Shown here one piece after another: positions 52,692-62,586 of a stretch of 64,000 bases of DNA (positions within the stretch are counted from its first letter, which is position 1; each line of letters begins with the position of its first letter). The notes below the pieces were generated by a model. It saw nothing but the letters and a program-made list of their open reading frames with translations, made no database searches and was not told the origin of the DNA. The translations under genes and the position numbers were made by a program. The stretch is from positions 13,851,770-13,915,769 of the forward strand of contig CM046333.1 in NCBI GenBank assembly GCA_025403435.1, given 5' to 3'. The stretch comes from Artocarpus heterophyllus (taxonomy: Eukaryota > Streptophyta > Magnoliopsida > Rosales > Moraceae).

Positions 52692-52946
52692 TGTCGAGAA
52701 TAGGGATTATTTAGGCAAGATTTGAGCTGTAAATCATGTAAATATGGTAAATAGGTATCAGCTAGTTGTCAAGTTTATTTTAGGAAGTTTTTATTTTAGG
52801 TTGATTTCGTTTCCTCTTTGCTGATATTCTTTCTCTCTAAATCAATAATTCTATTCCTGATATTGAGCTGTAATTATGCTGTAAATTACTATAAAGGCAA
52901 TCTCAATAGAAGAAAAAATTATTCCCTCAATTTGTCTCTTTCAAGT
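52692..52946 (+). repeat. 3' LTR of the young Copia element
   Basis: 255 bp. Differs from the 5' LTR by one transition (ATAAAGACAA versus ATAAAGGCAA) and by 16 extra bases, AAGTTTTTATTTTAGG, which nearly repeat the preceding AAGTTTATTTTAGG. Confidence 0.93.
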
Positions 52947-52999
52947 GTTATTAGGGTGGGTAAATTTGGATTTTTGCTTGTTTTAAAATACTGATTTAA

Positions 53000-54135
53000 A
53001 CTTCGGCCCCAACAAGTCTCAAATGGCACCACATATCTGTGACCCATGGTCCTTGCGCCCTGCCACCGGCCGCATGTTACGGCTCACCTCATTGCCACCA
53101 TTCGCTTCAGATAGGACTGAGAACCAAAACCCCAGTTCTTCCATGTCAAACAATTGCTAGAAAATGTTGCGACTATGCCATAAACAGAAGAGAAAAGAGA
53201 TAGAGAAATAGGAAGCACAGGAGAGAGAAAGAGAGAGAGAGAAAGAGGAAGAAAGCTTGGATCTTCTTTCGTCATCACTGTCCTGAGATCATCTTGTTGC
53301 AGGTTCTTCTTACAGGGGTAACTGATGCGCGGCTTCTCGTTTAACTTCGGCGCTATTCATCACCTCATGCCATAACTGGTCCTCGTCAATACGTGACAGG
53401 GGTATTTCCAGTTTTTCAGTGAAAGCGGTGTCAGCTGGTGGGTCTTTACCAACTTTAAAATGGTTGATTTTAGGGAAGCCAAACAACGTGAGCGCCTCTA
53501 CCATAGTAGTGTCGCATAAAAAATGGCTCCATCTCTTTGCTATAAGCTGAGTTCCCAAGTTGGGGAGTACAAGTCCCAGGTTCCAGGGGCATTACAATCT
53601 ATAGCTCAAATGGTCCCTTGTGAAGTCTCTGTTGGTCTTATTATTATTGCGCACCTTGTATGCACGTTTGGATCTGTGAAGGCAATCACTCAGATGTTCC
53701 CTTAGCCCAATCCAGGAACAGCCCGAAGGGAATCGCAGCATGTTCATACTGTATTAACTTAAAAAAGTTGACTAAAGACTGAGTCTCTTTCTTTATATTT
53801 GTCCCTTTCTTACTGTGTAAACGAACTTCAAGTCCTAATTATACTCGACAAGAAGTGTCGCAACCCAGGTTTGGACTGCGTCCAATGTCAATCAACAGTA
53901 ATAGTTTTCGGTAGCAGTTTGTCTAGTTTTCCGAAGCAGGTTCTATTTGTCTTGTCAAAGTCTAGTCGCTGTCAAAGACAAGATTGGAGCTCCGTTGTGG
54001 TTTGTTTTGGGGGAGAAAGAGATCGGGAAAGAAGAAAGAGAGACGGGAGAGAAAGAAATGAGCGGAGTGAGAGAGGAGGAAAATTCTATGCTATTAAGAG
54101 TAAATTTGGATTTTGTGTCTTTTAAAATATTAATT
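53000..54135. repeat. Tandem-duplicated unit 2, split by a mitochondrial-type insert
   Basis: Second, diverged copy of the unit at 47501. It starts CTTCGGCCCCAACAAGTC and ends TTTTAAAATATTAATTTA. An extra block at about 53285-53952, absent from unit 1, interrupts it between CTTCTTTCGTCATCAC and AAAGTCTAGTCGC. Without the insert it is about 470 bp. Confidence 0.75.
53285..53952. other. Insert of probable mitochondrial origin (NUMT, nad1 fragment)
   Basis: Plus-strand 53575-53650 encodes a stretch with GALQSIAQMVPCEVSVGLII, which matches the plant NADH dehydrogenase subunit 1 segment around GALR-AAQMVPYEVSIGLIL; this comparison is from memory of the family. The frame ends soon after at TAG 53703, so it is a fragment. 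The higher G+C and the following sequence (about 53700-53900) suit a plant mitochondrial intron. An 82-residue frame on the minus strand (53558-53310) is open but unrecognised. The insert boundaries come from comparison with unit 1. Confidence 0.6.
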
Positions 54136-55867
54136 TATTTACATATGCCATTTCCATATTGTATGTTGTGTAATTTTTACTTGAGATTCATGAGAGAAAG
54201 TAAAAACATAGAATTTTTTAGGAGTAATTTAACAATAACAAAATTACGTAATGTTTATTTCACTTTACAAAATATTCTAAATATCTTACCATATCTCAAC
54301 ATAGCTAGTAAGATAATGCTACACGTCTAATTTAACCATTTATGCTTCCAATTTGAGCACTCTTTCATTCTAGTTGTGGTACAATGGTTTTTTCAAGTGC
54401 AACTTCATAAACTCAATAGTAAATGCTAAAAAGTCTTTGAGTGAGTTCGACACGTAACATAATCTGGATAGTCCTTTTAAAATATAGTAAAAAATTTAGC
54501 ACATTTTAGAGACAAAAGAAATTAAATTCTTCATAGTTTTTACTACATAATTTTGAAATATGAAATTCATTATACCAATTACTACATAAGTTTGATATTC
54601 CTAAAATATTTTGAAGTTAAATTTATCAGAAGTTTTTGAACTTTTTTCTCTTGCCAAAATTACTTTATGTACTAAAAATGCTTTTAACTTAACTCTTGAA
54701 GTCTTCTCATATCTCAAATTTTGTCACTTTGTTATTTTCTTTTAAATTTTTATATGAAAAAAGTTAGATAATCTTGTCATTTTACCTTAGAAAAATAGGT
54801 AATTTCATAGTTTAACATTAAAAAGAATCAAACATTATTTTAACTAAACCTTTGAACTCTTTTTATGTTTCAAATTTAGTAATTTCGAGTTTGATATTAA
54901 AAGAACTGAAACATTACTTTTAACCTTTTATACATTAAACCCTAGAGGCATCCAGCCCCTTTTGCTGCAAACAATGAAAAAATAAGGAGGAAAACCAAAA
55001 TCCCATTTGTTTGTTTATTGTCTATGCATCTTTGCGCTTGTGTTAAAAAAGGAGACAAACAAAAAGGTTCCAATCGTTTAGAGAAACGTTTTAAGTTGCT
55101 TTTTTATTTTTTGAAGACACTAACCTTTTGTTGCACCCTTAAAAAAGAAAAAAAAAAGTTATAACTTCCAAATTTGTCTAAAACATTGAGAATTTGTGCT
55201 TGTTTTGGGATTTTTTTTTTGTTTTTATATCTCATATTTTAAGGTCATCAAAAAATCAAAAACCAAAATCTCTTTTTTAGACGGTTGCAAACTTATGCCT
55301 TTAGATTGTAATTTATGTTCAATTCATACCCTTTCCCACCTTATTTTGACCATAAAAAAGACTGAAATGCCCTGAAAGGAGATTAAAAAAATATAAAAAT
55401 AGAAAACAGAAGACTTTTTTCTTAGTTGAAGGAATTTCCTTGTTTCATTTCATCACTACCAAAAGCGTAAGATTTCAAGGAAAGGAAATTAGTTTGAGTT
55501 ATACTTTATTTATTTATTTATTTATTTATTTTTTGTGTTGCTCTAAAAGATGAGTGATATAGACATGAAGAAGCAAAGAAGAAAGCAAGGGAGAGGCTCC
55601 AGTTCCATCACAATGAAAACGGAGTCCACCTTCAACCCATTGAATCAGACAAATAGCAAATGAACTTATCCTGAACATGTTATATACAAAACGAAAGCCT
55701 TGTGCATGATCATCAAAAACAAAATTCAACAACAAAACACCTTCATTGAAAACCAAAAAAAAAACACCAATCAATGCACACACAAAAACAAAACCACTGC
55801 AAGATCTAAACCTAAACAGTAAAGACCCATGAAACCCAAAACCCAACTCCGACAACAACGTAAGGTG
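54136..55867. other. Intergenic, no gene seen
   Basis: AT-rich spacer with a (TTTA)n tract at 55505-55531. Open frames on the minus strand near 55526-55858 have no recognisable domain. Confidence 0.45.
55505..55531. repeat. (TTTA)n microsatellite
   Basis: About six to seven TTTA units. Confidence 0.85.
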
Positions 55868-56140
55868 AGATTGGACCCGTGGGAGTGCAGGACGACTAAA
55901 CTATATACAGGATCGGCGTTGGCGCAAGGGGGGCCGCGTGGGGCGGTGTTGTATTGTTGTTGGCATGGAGTGGGTCGCATCACGCCATGGGACAGACCTG
56001 GTTGCGCCGCGAGTGGGTCACTGATCGTGCAGGGCCATGCGTGGTGGCTCGCCGTGGGGGCTCCCGAGGGTGTGGGCAGTCGCTGCCGTGATGTTGGGAG
56101 GGGGTGGGTCACTGGTTTGCCGTCGTTGGAGCTGACAAAG
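55868..56140. other. GC-rich island, function unknown
   Basis: About 270 bp rich in GGG and GCG motifs (for example GGCGCAAGGGGGGCCGCGTG) inside AT-rich DNA. Open frames run on both strands but their Gly/Trp/Pro-rich translations show no domain. It may be a captured fragment within a transposon. Confidence 0.4.
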
Positions 56141-57010
56141 AGGGGTGTTCTAATTTTATTTTTTGAATTTTTTTTTAATGTTATGAATTTTTATTTTTTT
56201 TCATTAAGGATATTTTGGTCTTTATAGCGTTAAATGTAAGCATTGACCAATTTAAAGGCATGATTAAGTATAAATTCAAAAATTGGAAGGCATAAATATA
56301 TAACAGTTTAAAATAAAGGGTGTAAATTTTTGACAATATTACAATAAAAGGCATAAAAATGAAAAAGAGAAAACCTCTTTTTTTAATAAACTGGATCATT
56401 GATGGGTCTTTTTTAAGGCAAAAAAAAACTTGATTATGGATAGATTTTTTAGTTTCTATTTGAAACTTCAGTTGTACAGACGTTTTAAGTTTAAAAATTG
56501 TAGCGTGTGAGAGCTTTACACTGTAGCAACTTTTTGTTTTTTTACTATAATTATTAAAAGCTTTATATTGTTTATGTTTGTAACTAATAGGTTGAAACTA
56601 AAGTTTCAAACATCTATTTAGTATTTTTGCTTTGGAGAAAATTATAATCATAGACAAGTCTTTTAATCTTTTTGGTTTTGGGGGAAAATTTGACTATAGA
56701 CACCTTCATTTAATTTTGTTCAATAGTAATGAATTTAAATGTATGAACTTTTCTTATGAAGTGAGTTAGGCTTTGAATGTCCATTTTACAAGAAATGACG
56801 CGAAACAGAGTTTCCTTATGTGTTTATTGGTCAGCTGTCAATATATTAACTTTTTTGATACAAAATTAACAGAATGTAAATAAGGAAAAGACTTCAAGGC
56901 TGAATTAGAATAATTTTAAGTATAAGGACTAATTTTTAAAAGAGAATAAAGTTTCGATAGCTCTTATAAATTTAACTCAATATTTTAGATAATTACAATG
57001 TTTTAACGAC
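56141..57010. other. Intergenic, no gene seen
   Basis: AT-rich DNA holding one dispersed short repeat (56460-56615). Confidence 0.45.
56460..56615. repeat. Dispersed short repeat, copy 7
   Basis: Begins TGAAACTTCAGTTGTACAG and ends near GAAACTAAAGTTTCAAACA; holds GTGTGAGAGCTTTACACTG and TTAAAAGCTTTATATTG. Orientation is opposite to copies 2 and 3. Confidence 0.5.
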
Positions 57011-57124
57011 CCGTTTGTTTCTATACTTGAATCACGGTTCGAAACATTTTGTTACAGTATTTTCTCTCATAAAAATTTAAATCTTCATTCAAATACTCTA
57101 TTCAAATACTCAAATCAAACGAGC
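57011..57124. repeat. Small MITE-like element
   Basis: About 114 bp from ACCCGTTTGTTTC to CAAATCAAACGAGCCC, with short imperfect inverted ends (GGGCTCGTTTGA against ACCCGTTTGT). No coding capacity. Confidence 0.5.
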
Positions 57125-58118
57125 CCTAATTGTACTCTCAGAAACATGCCATCAGCAGTATCAAGAACGCCGGATTGAATGGTTATGATTATGAGCCGTG
57201 AGATGTATTCCATTTCAACAAATTGTTTCCCATGTCATAAATAAAAAAGCATCATATGTCATGCACTTTTAGGTTATTTTGGCCTTTACATCACAATCGT
57301 TAAGGTTAATAATGTACTTTGATTGAAGTAGAGATGATTCTTTCACCTGGAGGTGAATATGGGATGGACTGGATGGATCTAACTTTAAGGTTTTTCAAAA
57401 TTGAAGTAACGAAGATTCTTCGATCTAGAGGTGCAAAAAAGGCACAAAAAACTACCCTTTCAAGCGACTGTTTTTCCAAATGCCGTTCATCAATAACTCT
57501 GCCTTAACTTGTGGGCACGTTTTAGGCTACCTCTAGCGTAATCTATGCAAGCCGCAAAGAAGAGGAAACTGCAAGTTGAAATTTGCAGCTAGGCACGCTT
57601 TCTTTTTCTCTCTCTTCTTTTCTGTAGAAGGGGAGATTCTAGAATGTCCCGTAGGATTTTTTTTGACTTTCTCATACATGTTATGTGAACTCATTAGAAG
57701 AAAAACATTAAAATTTTGAATGATTAAGGCACAAGTTTTCTCACAAATTTTAAACACCATTTTTGATTTGGGAGCATTCTACTACATTAGATTTATAGGT
57801 AACTTTTCACCATTAAAAAAATTAAAACTTCACATAGCAACTTACCAATTCAATCAAAGTCTGTGGAGTAAAAAGGCTGAAAACCTAAAATTATTATCAT
57901 AAAAATCAAACTATTTAGTAGTTTTGACTCCAACAACCGGCTAGGTAAATGGGGTTCAAATCCGTGGAGGTATTTATCCAATTGTGCAGCCCCCTTTGAA
58001 TATCATCATCATCAAATTGGTAAGTGAAATCTCCAATTCTGTGTGTGTGAATGTGTTTATCTGTATACACATATATAAGACATTTAACTAGTGGGGTTAT
58101 TCTTTTCAACCAAAAAAA
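57125..58118. other. Intergenic, no gene seen
   Basis: AT-rich spacer. Several short open frames, none with a domain. Confidence 0.45.
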
Positions 58119-58217
58119 TAGTAGAATAATAAATTATGAATTGTGGGTTTCCACTAACAAGCACTTTTAGTAGAATAATAAATTATGAATTGTGGGTTTT
58201 CCACTAACTAGCACTTC
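58119..58217. repeat. 49-50 bp direct tandem repeat, two copies
   Basis: Unit TAGTAGAATAATAAATTATG... ending AAGCACTTT at 58119-58167 is repeated at 58168-58217 with one added T and two or three changes. A recent local duplication. Confidence 0.85.
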
Positions 58218-58779
58218 TCTGTTGCCTTTTTTTTTTTCTAATAAATTCTATTTTCATGTGTTACTCCATGAAGCGTCTCCACTATTTCAATTATTCAAAA
58301 AGTTTTTCAACTCCCCTTTGGCCCAATATTATGAATGAATTAAGTTGTTTTTCTTCCTTCTTTTTTTTTATTTGACGAAAGGAGGATTCACGGGCCTTTA
58401 GTTCGTACGAATTCTTCTAAAGCTTTCACACTCCAATATGATATTATGCATAATGTTCACAAAGTCAAAATGAAAGTTAGCATCTATCCTCACCCTTGAC
58501 AGGTGGATTGCTTGGGTTGGGCAGCCTAAAGTAAAAGCATACAATGACGGGACAAATTGTGGCACATGATAGAGCAGGTCTATTCAACCCCTCAGGCATA
58601 AGCTCTGGCCCTCACATGGGGTAGGCCCATGTAGGATCCAAATGGAGGGGCCCGGGATCCTTGGCGCTAAAAAAGTTTTCCCACATGATAATTATTTTTT
58701 TCATTAAAGTCATTGACGTAGAGTTTTCTTGGTTATGTGTACCTTTGTTATCCTAAATTGGATTTAACAAATGAGTTTA

Positions 58780-58865
58780 AATTCATAAGCTTAAACCGTA
58801 AATAATATAAAGCTCTCGTAGACTATAGTATTTGAGTTTAAATTCATGAATTTAATTATGCTCAT
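58780..58865. repeat. Dispersed short repeat, copy 8 (partial)
   Basis: Holds AATAATATAAAGCTCTCGTA followed by CTATAGTATTTGAG. Confidence 0.4.
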
Positions 58866-58910
58866 TTGCCAATTACCCTATTAGTGTGTCTTTTTTTTTG
58901 TTTTACATTG

Positions 58911-58912
<2 letters not shown>

Positions 58913-58957
<45 letters not shown>
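58913..58957. repeat. (AT)n microsatellite
   Basis: About 22 AT units, the longest simple repeat in the window. Confidence 0.9.
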
Positions 58958-58961
<4 letters not shown>

Positions 58962-59283
58962 ATCTCTATTAAATTTCAAAATCCTTTGTCAATCTTTAGT
59001 TTTAAAAATTAAGCTATTGTTGATCATCTCGGTTGAAACTGTTGGTCTATTAGATTTAAATTTGTATTGGCATATTGGTTTTGTAAATTGAAAACAAAAA
59101 AAAAAAAGAAAGGAAAAATGATTAATACGTGATAATGTGGTAAATATTTAAATGTGGAAGATGTCAAAAGATATCAAAATATTGGAGATAATGCCAAAAA
59201 AGTGAAATGCCAATAAGGTGAAGATTCTATATCAAGAAGAGATAATGTTGTGTTCAACATATGGGCATGGCCTTGTGGTAAAT

Positions 59284-59410
59284 GTTGAAAACAAAACAAT
59301 TGTTCTGAAATATGTTACAATAGAAAATCAACTTGCTGATATTTTTACCAAACTTTAGATACTGCACGTTTTGAATCTTTAAGAAAAGCTTTAGTTATTT
59401 GCATTCTGTG
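59284..59410 (+). pseudogene. Copia RNase H C-terminal fragment
   Basis: About 42 codons including the hallmark QLADIFTK. A TAG interrupts it at the usual K-P/L-D position. It lacks every catalytic motif. Confidence 0.75.
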
Positions 59411-59476
59411 ATTGATTTTCGTTATGCATTTAGAATAGATTGCATTCATGACATGGGTATTCCTTCACTGACTTTG

Positions 59477-59631
59477 GCCCGTTTGATAGTGTTTTTAAAA
59501 TAGACAAAAATAGTTTTGTTTTGAAAAATGAGAATTTTTTGATAATTATATTTAGAGTGTTTTTGAAATTTTTGTCTCAAAAAACGTGCAAAAATATTTT
59601 TAAAAATTCTCAAAACAATAACAAACGGTTG
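59477..59631. repeat. Foldback MITE nested in the Copia remnant
   Basis: From GGCCCGTTTGATAGTG to ATAACAAACGGTT. Internal arms GAGAATTTTT and AAAAATTCTC are complementary, so the element can fold on itself. About 155 bp with no coding capacity. Confidence 0.6.
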
Positions 59632-60240
59632 TGTTTTCAAATTTATAATTTTGTGACAGTCAATATTAACATATAGACAATCTTAATTTAAAATTGGATA
59701 TTTTAAGAATATGAACCAAACCCACTTCTGCACTAAACTATCATATGCTAAATGAGAATCATGCAACCTTAGTTTTGAATTTTTTGATTTATGCTACGAC
59801 TATTTTCTTTGATTCTTTTATGCAAATATAACATAATATAATAAATACATGATAAGAAAAAAAAAGGTAGGAAAGCTATCCATGAGTAATCTAAGCGTAT
59901 TTATCACCAATATGTAGATGACAATCTACCATGAGATGAAAGCCCCTTAAGTGCTGTAAAGTTATATTTATTCATGATACAATAAAAATATATTTGCATA
60001 GCAAGGTTTATAGATGATCAGAATAGTTGGAATAGGTTCTTCAAAATTTTTGAGACAACAGGTTGTAAAATTCAAAAAGCTTTATCCAGGTATGGTATGT
60101 TTTAACCACACACACTTTGGTTCATAACTTTGATTTATCTGGTTCTAATTTCAAGTGAGTATAGTTTTAATCTTGACTGTTGCATTTATTGCCAAAAAGG
60201 GTGTATTTTGGGTTTTGCCAATTATGTCAAGGGGCGAGAT

Positions 60241-61227
60241 TGTTAGGTTTGATTTTGTATTGGCATATTGGCTTTGTAAATTGAAATAAAAAAAGAAAGG
60301 AAAAAAGATAAATACGTGACAATATGCAAAATGTTTAAATGTGGGAGATATAAAAATCTTGGAGGTAATGTCAAAAATGCGAAATATCAACAAGGTGAAG
60401 GTTCTATCCCAAGAAGAGATAACACCAACGTGCTGAGAAGATTTTCCTAAGAAGAGATAATGCCAGCATGTTTGAAGGTTTTTCAAAGTATATTTCAAAT
60501 TTCTGATTAGAATATGTTTATCATAACTTGGGGAGTAAGTTTGATTTGAAAAAGGATTGAAAATTTAAATTAAAGGAGGATTTTATCTCTTGCTTATAAA
60601 AGCGAGACTTGGATGCGATTTTATGGTTTTAAATGAAGAATATTTGATTTAGAATAGACATCATGAGTTCCAAAGTCAAATCGTATCAGTTTTGAAGTTC
60701 AAGTTGAAATATATCATAACAGATTCTGCAACGGTTTGAATTTTAAAAGAGTTTTCATTGCCTATAAAAGGAGGACAATTCTAAGACTTTTCTACAAGTT
60801 TTCAGAGGGAAAATAGCATAAAGGCATGAGTTTTCGTTCAAGTATTTTCGAGAAAAAATACATCGTTTTATGGAAGAAAAATTTACAGTTTTCGTGAGAA
60901 AAAGTTATGCGGTAGGCGAGAGTCTCATAAAGCAAAGTTAAAACAAGTGGTACTTATTGAACAAGGCCATAAGAAGTACAGCAACATAAGCTTTAATCAC
61001 TAAGAGAGAATCTTACATTGAATAAGTTTAATTAGTGCTTGTAAACAGGTTTTATTAGTGGATTGTTTAACATCTGGACGTGCCCGTGGACGTTGGTTTA
61101 TAACCGAACCACGATAAAATTTATTGTATTCTTTTGCTTATTTTATGCGTTAGTAATTTTAATTAATTGGACTTTGATTAAAATTACATAATTTCTTTAA
61201 ACCAGATTTTTCAAGTTTCAACCAACA
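60241..61227 (+). repeat. Right LTR of the Copia remnant
   Basis: About 987 bp starting TGTTAGGTTTG right after a purine tract, ending CAACCAACA. Confidence 0.65.
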
Positions 61228-61345
61228 AACAGTGTAAAACTCTAGTAAAAAGCAAAAAAATTTATTACAATATAAAGCTCTCACATATTATAATTTTCAA
61301 ACTAATATTTTCAGTTCAATTTGTTCTCTCAAATACTCTTTAAAA
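61228..61345. repeat. Dispersed short repeat, copy 9
   Basis: Holds CAGTGTAAAACTCTAG and TTACAATATAAAGCTCTCAC; abuts the right LTR, so the Copia element may have inserted into it. Confidence 0.5.
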
Positions 61346-62586
61346 CTGCTGAAAAATCAACGTTAAGAAGCAATATGTCAATAAAAAAATGGACTAAGGT
61401 GTTACAATGAGATTAATAACCCAAAAAAAAGCTTTTAAACAGTACAAACCGTTCAATCCACAAAGAGAAGTGCAAGAAGCTGCCAATGCAACGTTATAGG
61501 ACATTGGGAAAGGGAAAGGGACACGCATCATCTAAAAATATTATCAATTTCCATATCAAATCATGAATTACCTTAATTAAACATATCAGGAGAGATGGTT
61601 CATCCCCCGCGGTCTGTCCGTCAAGTATCAACTGTGAAACTTTTAGATATTTTAAAAATAACAAAGATTTAAAAACAATTCTTTAATTCTATCTTCTCAA
61701 TTGTCCCTTTTGTCTTTAACCAGAATACAAAAATCCACTAATAAGATAAAGACAAGGGCAACGTTTAAAAAGTTAAGTTGGAGAATGTCGAACCTTAAAC
61801 TTATTCTAGTTCTGAAAGGAGAAGGAGCTACCATTGCACAACTCCATTATCGGTAATTGTAAAACTTTAATAGTTCAAGATTTACCAATTCGACCCTAAA
61901 GTTACTGTAAACGATTTTGTTCTGCAGCCAAGCGAGATAAATATTGCAGATAAACTAGCACTTGGTAATTTTTTTTTTTTAATTTATCTCTTTTTGCTTG
62001 GCTCGTCTTGATCCTGAAGACTTGAAGGTGACAGGTGGTAAGTGGAAAGTCAATGGGCATGTTGCATAGTGGCTGTCGGTTCAATCTTCATTATGCGCAG
62101 ATTCCCTCTTCCCTTGAGCCATCTTCAGTCCAAGCTCTCTAGAGACAAAGAGCTTCATGTTACATTTCCTAGCCAAAATTACTCGAGTTTGAGCTTCTTT
62201 TTTTTTTTTTTTTAAATTAAGTTTGTTTTAAAGAATCCTTTCTGCACCAAAAGCAGAATTTGATCTAAGTTTGTTGAATTTAACGTTGAGGGATTTTATT
62301 AGCTAAACTAATGAATACTTAAATTTATACAGCGTTCGGCTCATTGATTTAAACCAATTACTAAAAATGGTATAAGGTTTCACATATTACCGTATAATAT
62401 TTTTTAAAATCAACTATAATATAAACTTCTCATATATTATAATGTTTGAACCAAACCAATATGCCAAAAAATTTTGTCAACCTTACTTTGTGCTAATGTG
62501 CAAGTGATGTCCTATATATGTATATACATATATTAAAATCCAAAACCCCACTTTTAATTTGAAACCAAACATTTGCCTACTTTAAT
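61346..62586. other. Intergenic, no gene seen
   Basis: AT-rich spacer with one dispersed short repeat. The open frame near 61902-62084 has no domain. Confidence 0.45.
62330..62475. repeat. Dispersed short repeat, copy 10
   Basis: Starts CAGCGTTCGGCTCATTG; holds ACTATAATATAAACTTCTCA and CATATTATAATGTTTGAACC; ends CCAATATGCCAAAA. Confidence 0.45.

Larger units (their letters stand above)
47908..52946 (+). mobile_element. Young Copia LTR retrotransposon
   Basis: A complete 5,039-bp element. LTRs at 47908-48146 and 52692-52946 are identical but for one substitution (A/G) and a 16-bp extra segment in the 3' copy. The target duplication GTTAT is exact (47903-47907 and 52947-52951). Primer site TGGCATCAGAGC follows the 5' LTR and purine tract GAGGGGGAG precedes the 3' LTR. 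One long frame covers gag to RT/RNase H, with integrase before RT as in Ty1/copia. Near-identity of LTRs means recent insertion. Confidence 0.97.
47501..52999. repeat. Tandem-duplicated unit 1, split by a Copia element
   Basis: Sequence 47501-47907 plus 52952-52999 forms a unit of about 455 bp that starts CTTCGGCCCCGACAAGTC and ends near TTTTAAAATACTGATTTAAA. It is repeated at once as unit 2 from 53000. Shared marks include TCTCAAATGGCACCACA, ATTCGCTTCAGA, CTAGAAAAT and GACAAGATTGGAGCTCCG. No coding function is recognised. Confidence 0.75.
58218..59039. other. Intergenic, no gene seen
   Basis: AT-rich spacer with a short GC-richer patch near 58590-58665, one dispersed repeat and a long (AT)n tract. 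Confidence 0.45.
59040..61227 (+). mobile_element. Internally deleted Copia remnant
   Basis: A truncated left LTR piece (59040 to about 59260) and a fuller right LTR (60241-61227) share TTTGTATTGGCATATTGG, a poly(A) run, AAGAAAGGAAAAA and AAGAAGAGATAA. Between them lies only the end of a Copia RNase H frame: IENQLADIFTKL then a stop, with RFESLRKALVIC after it (about 59284-59410). A purine tract AAGGGGCGAGA stands directly before the right LTR, which starts TGTTAGGTTTG and ends CAACCAACA. The long 3' non-coding gap suggests a SIRE/Maximus-type element. Almost all of gag-pol is gone, so it is inactive. Confidence 0.75.

Noticed and set aside
53799..54330. Open frames running out of the mitochondrial-like block into repeat unit 2
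   Set aside because: They span the insert border and purine-rich repeat, with Glu/Arg/Lys-rich low-complexity translation.
55771..56227. Overlapping open frames on both strands in the GC-rich island
   Set aside because: GC-rich sequence has few stops by composition alone; translations lack domains and neither strand is favoured.
57945..57975. GGTTCAAATCC resembling a tRNA T-arm (B box)
   Set aside because: No A box or foldable cloverleaf upstream at the right distance; no other tRNA candidate was found in the window.
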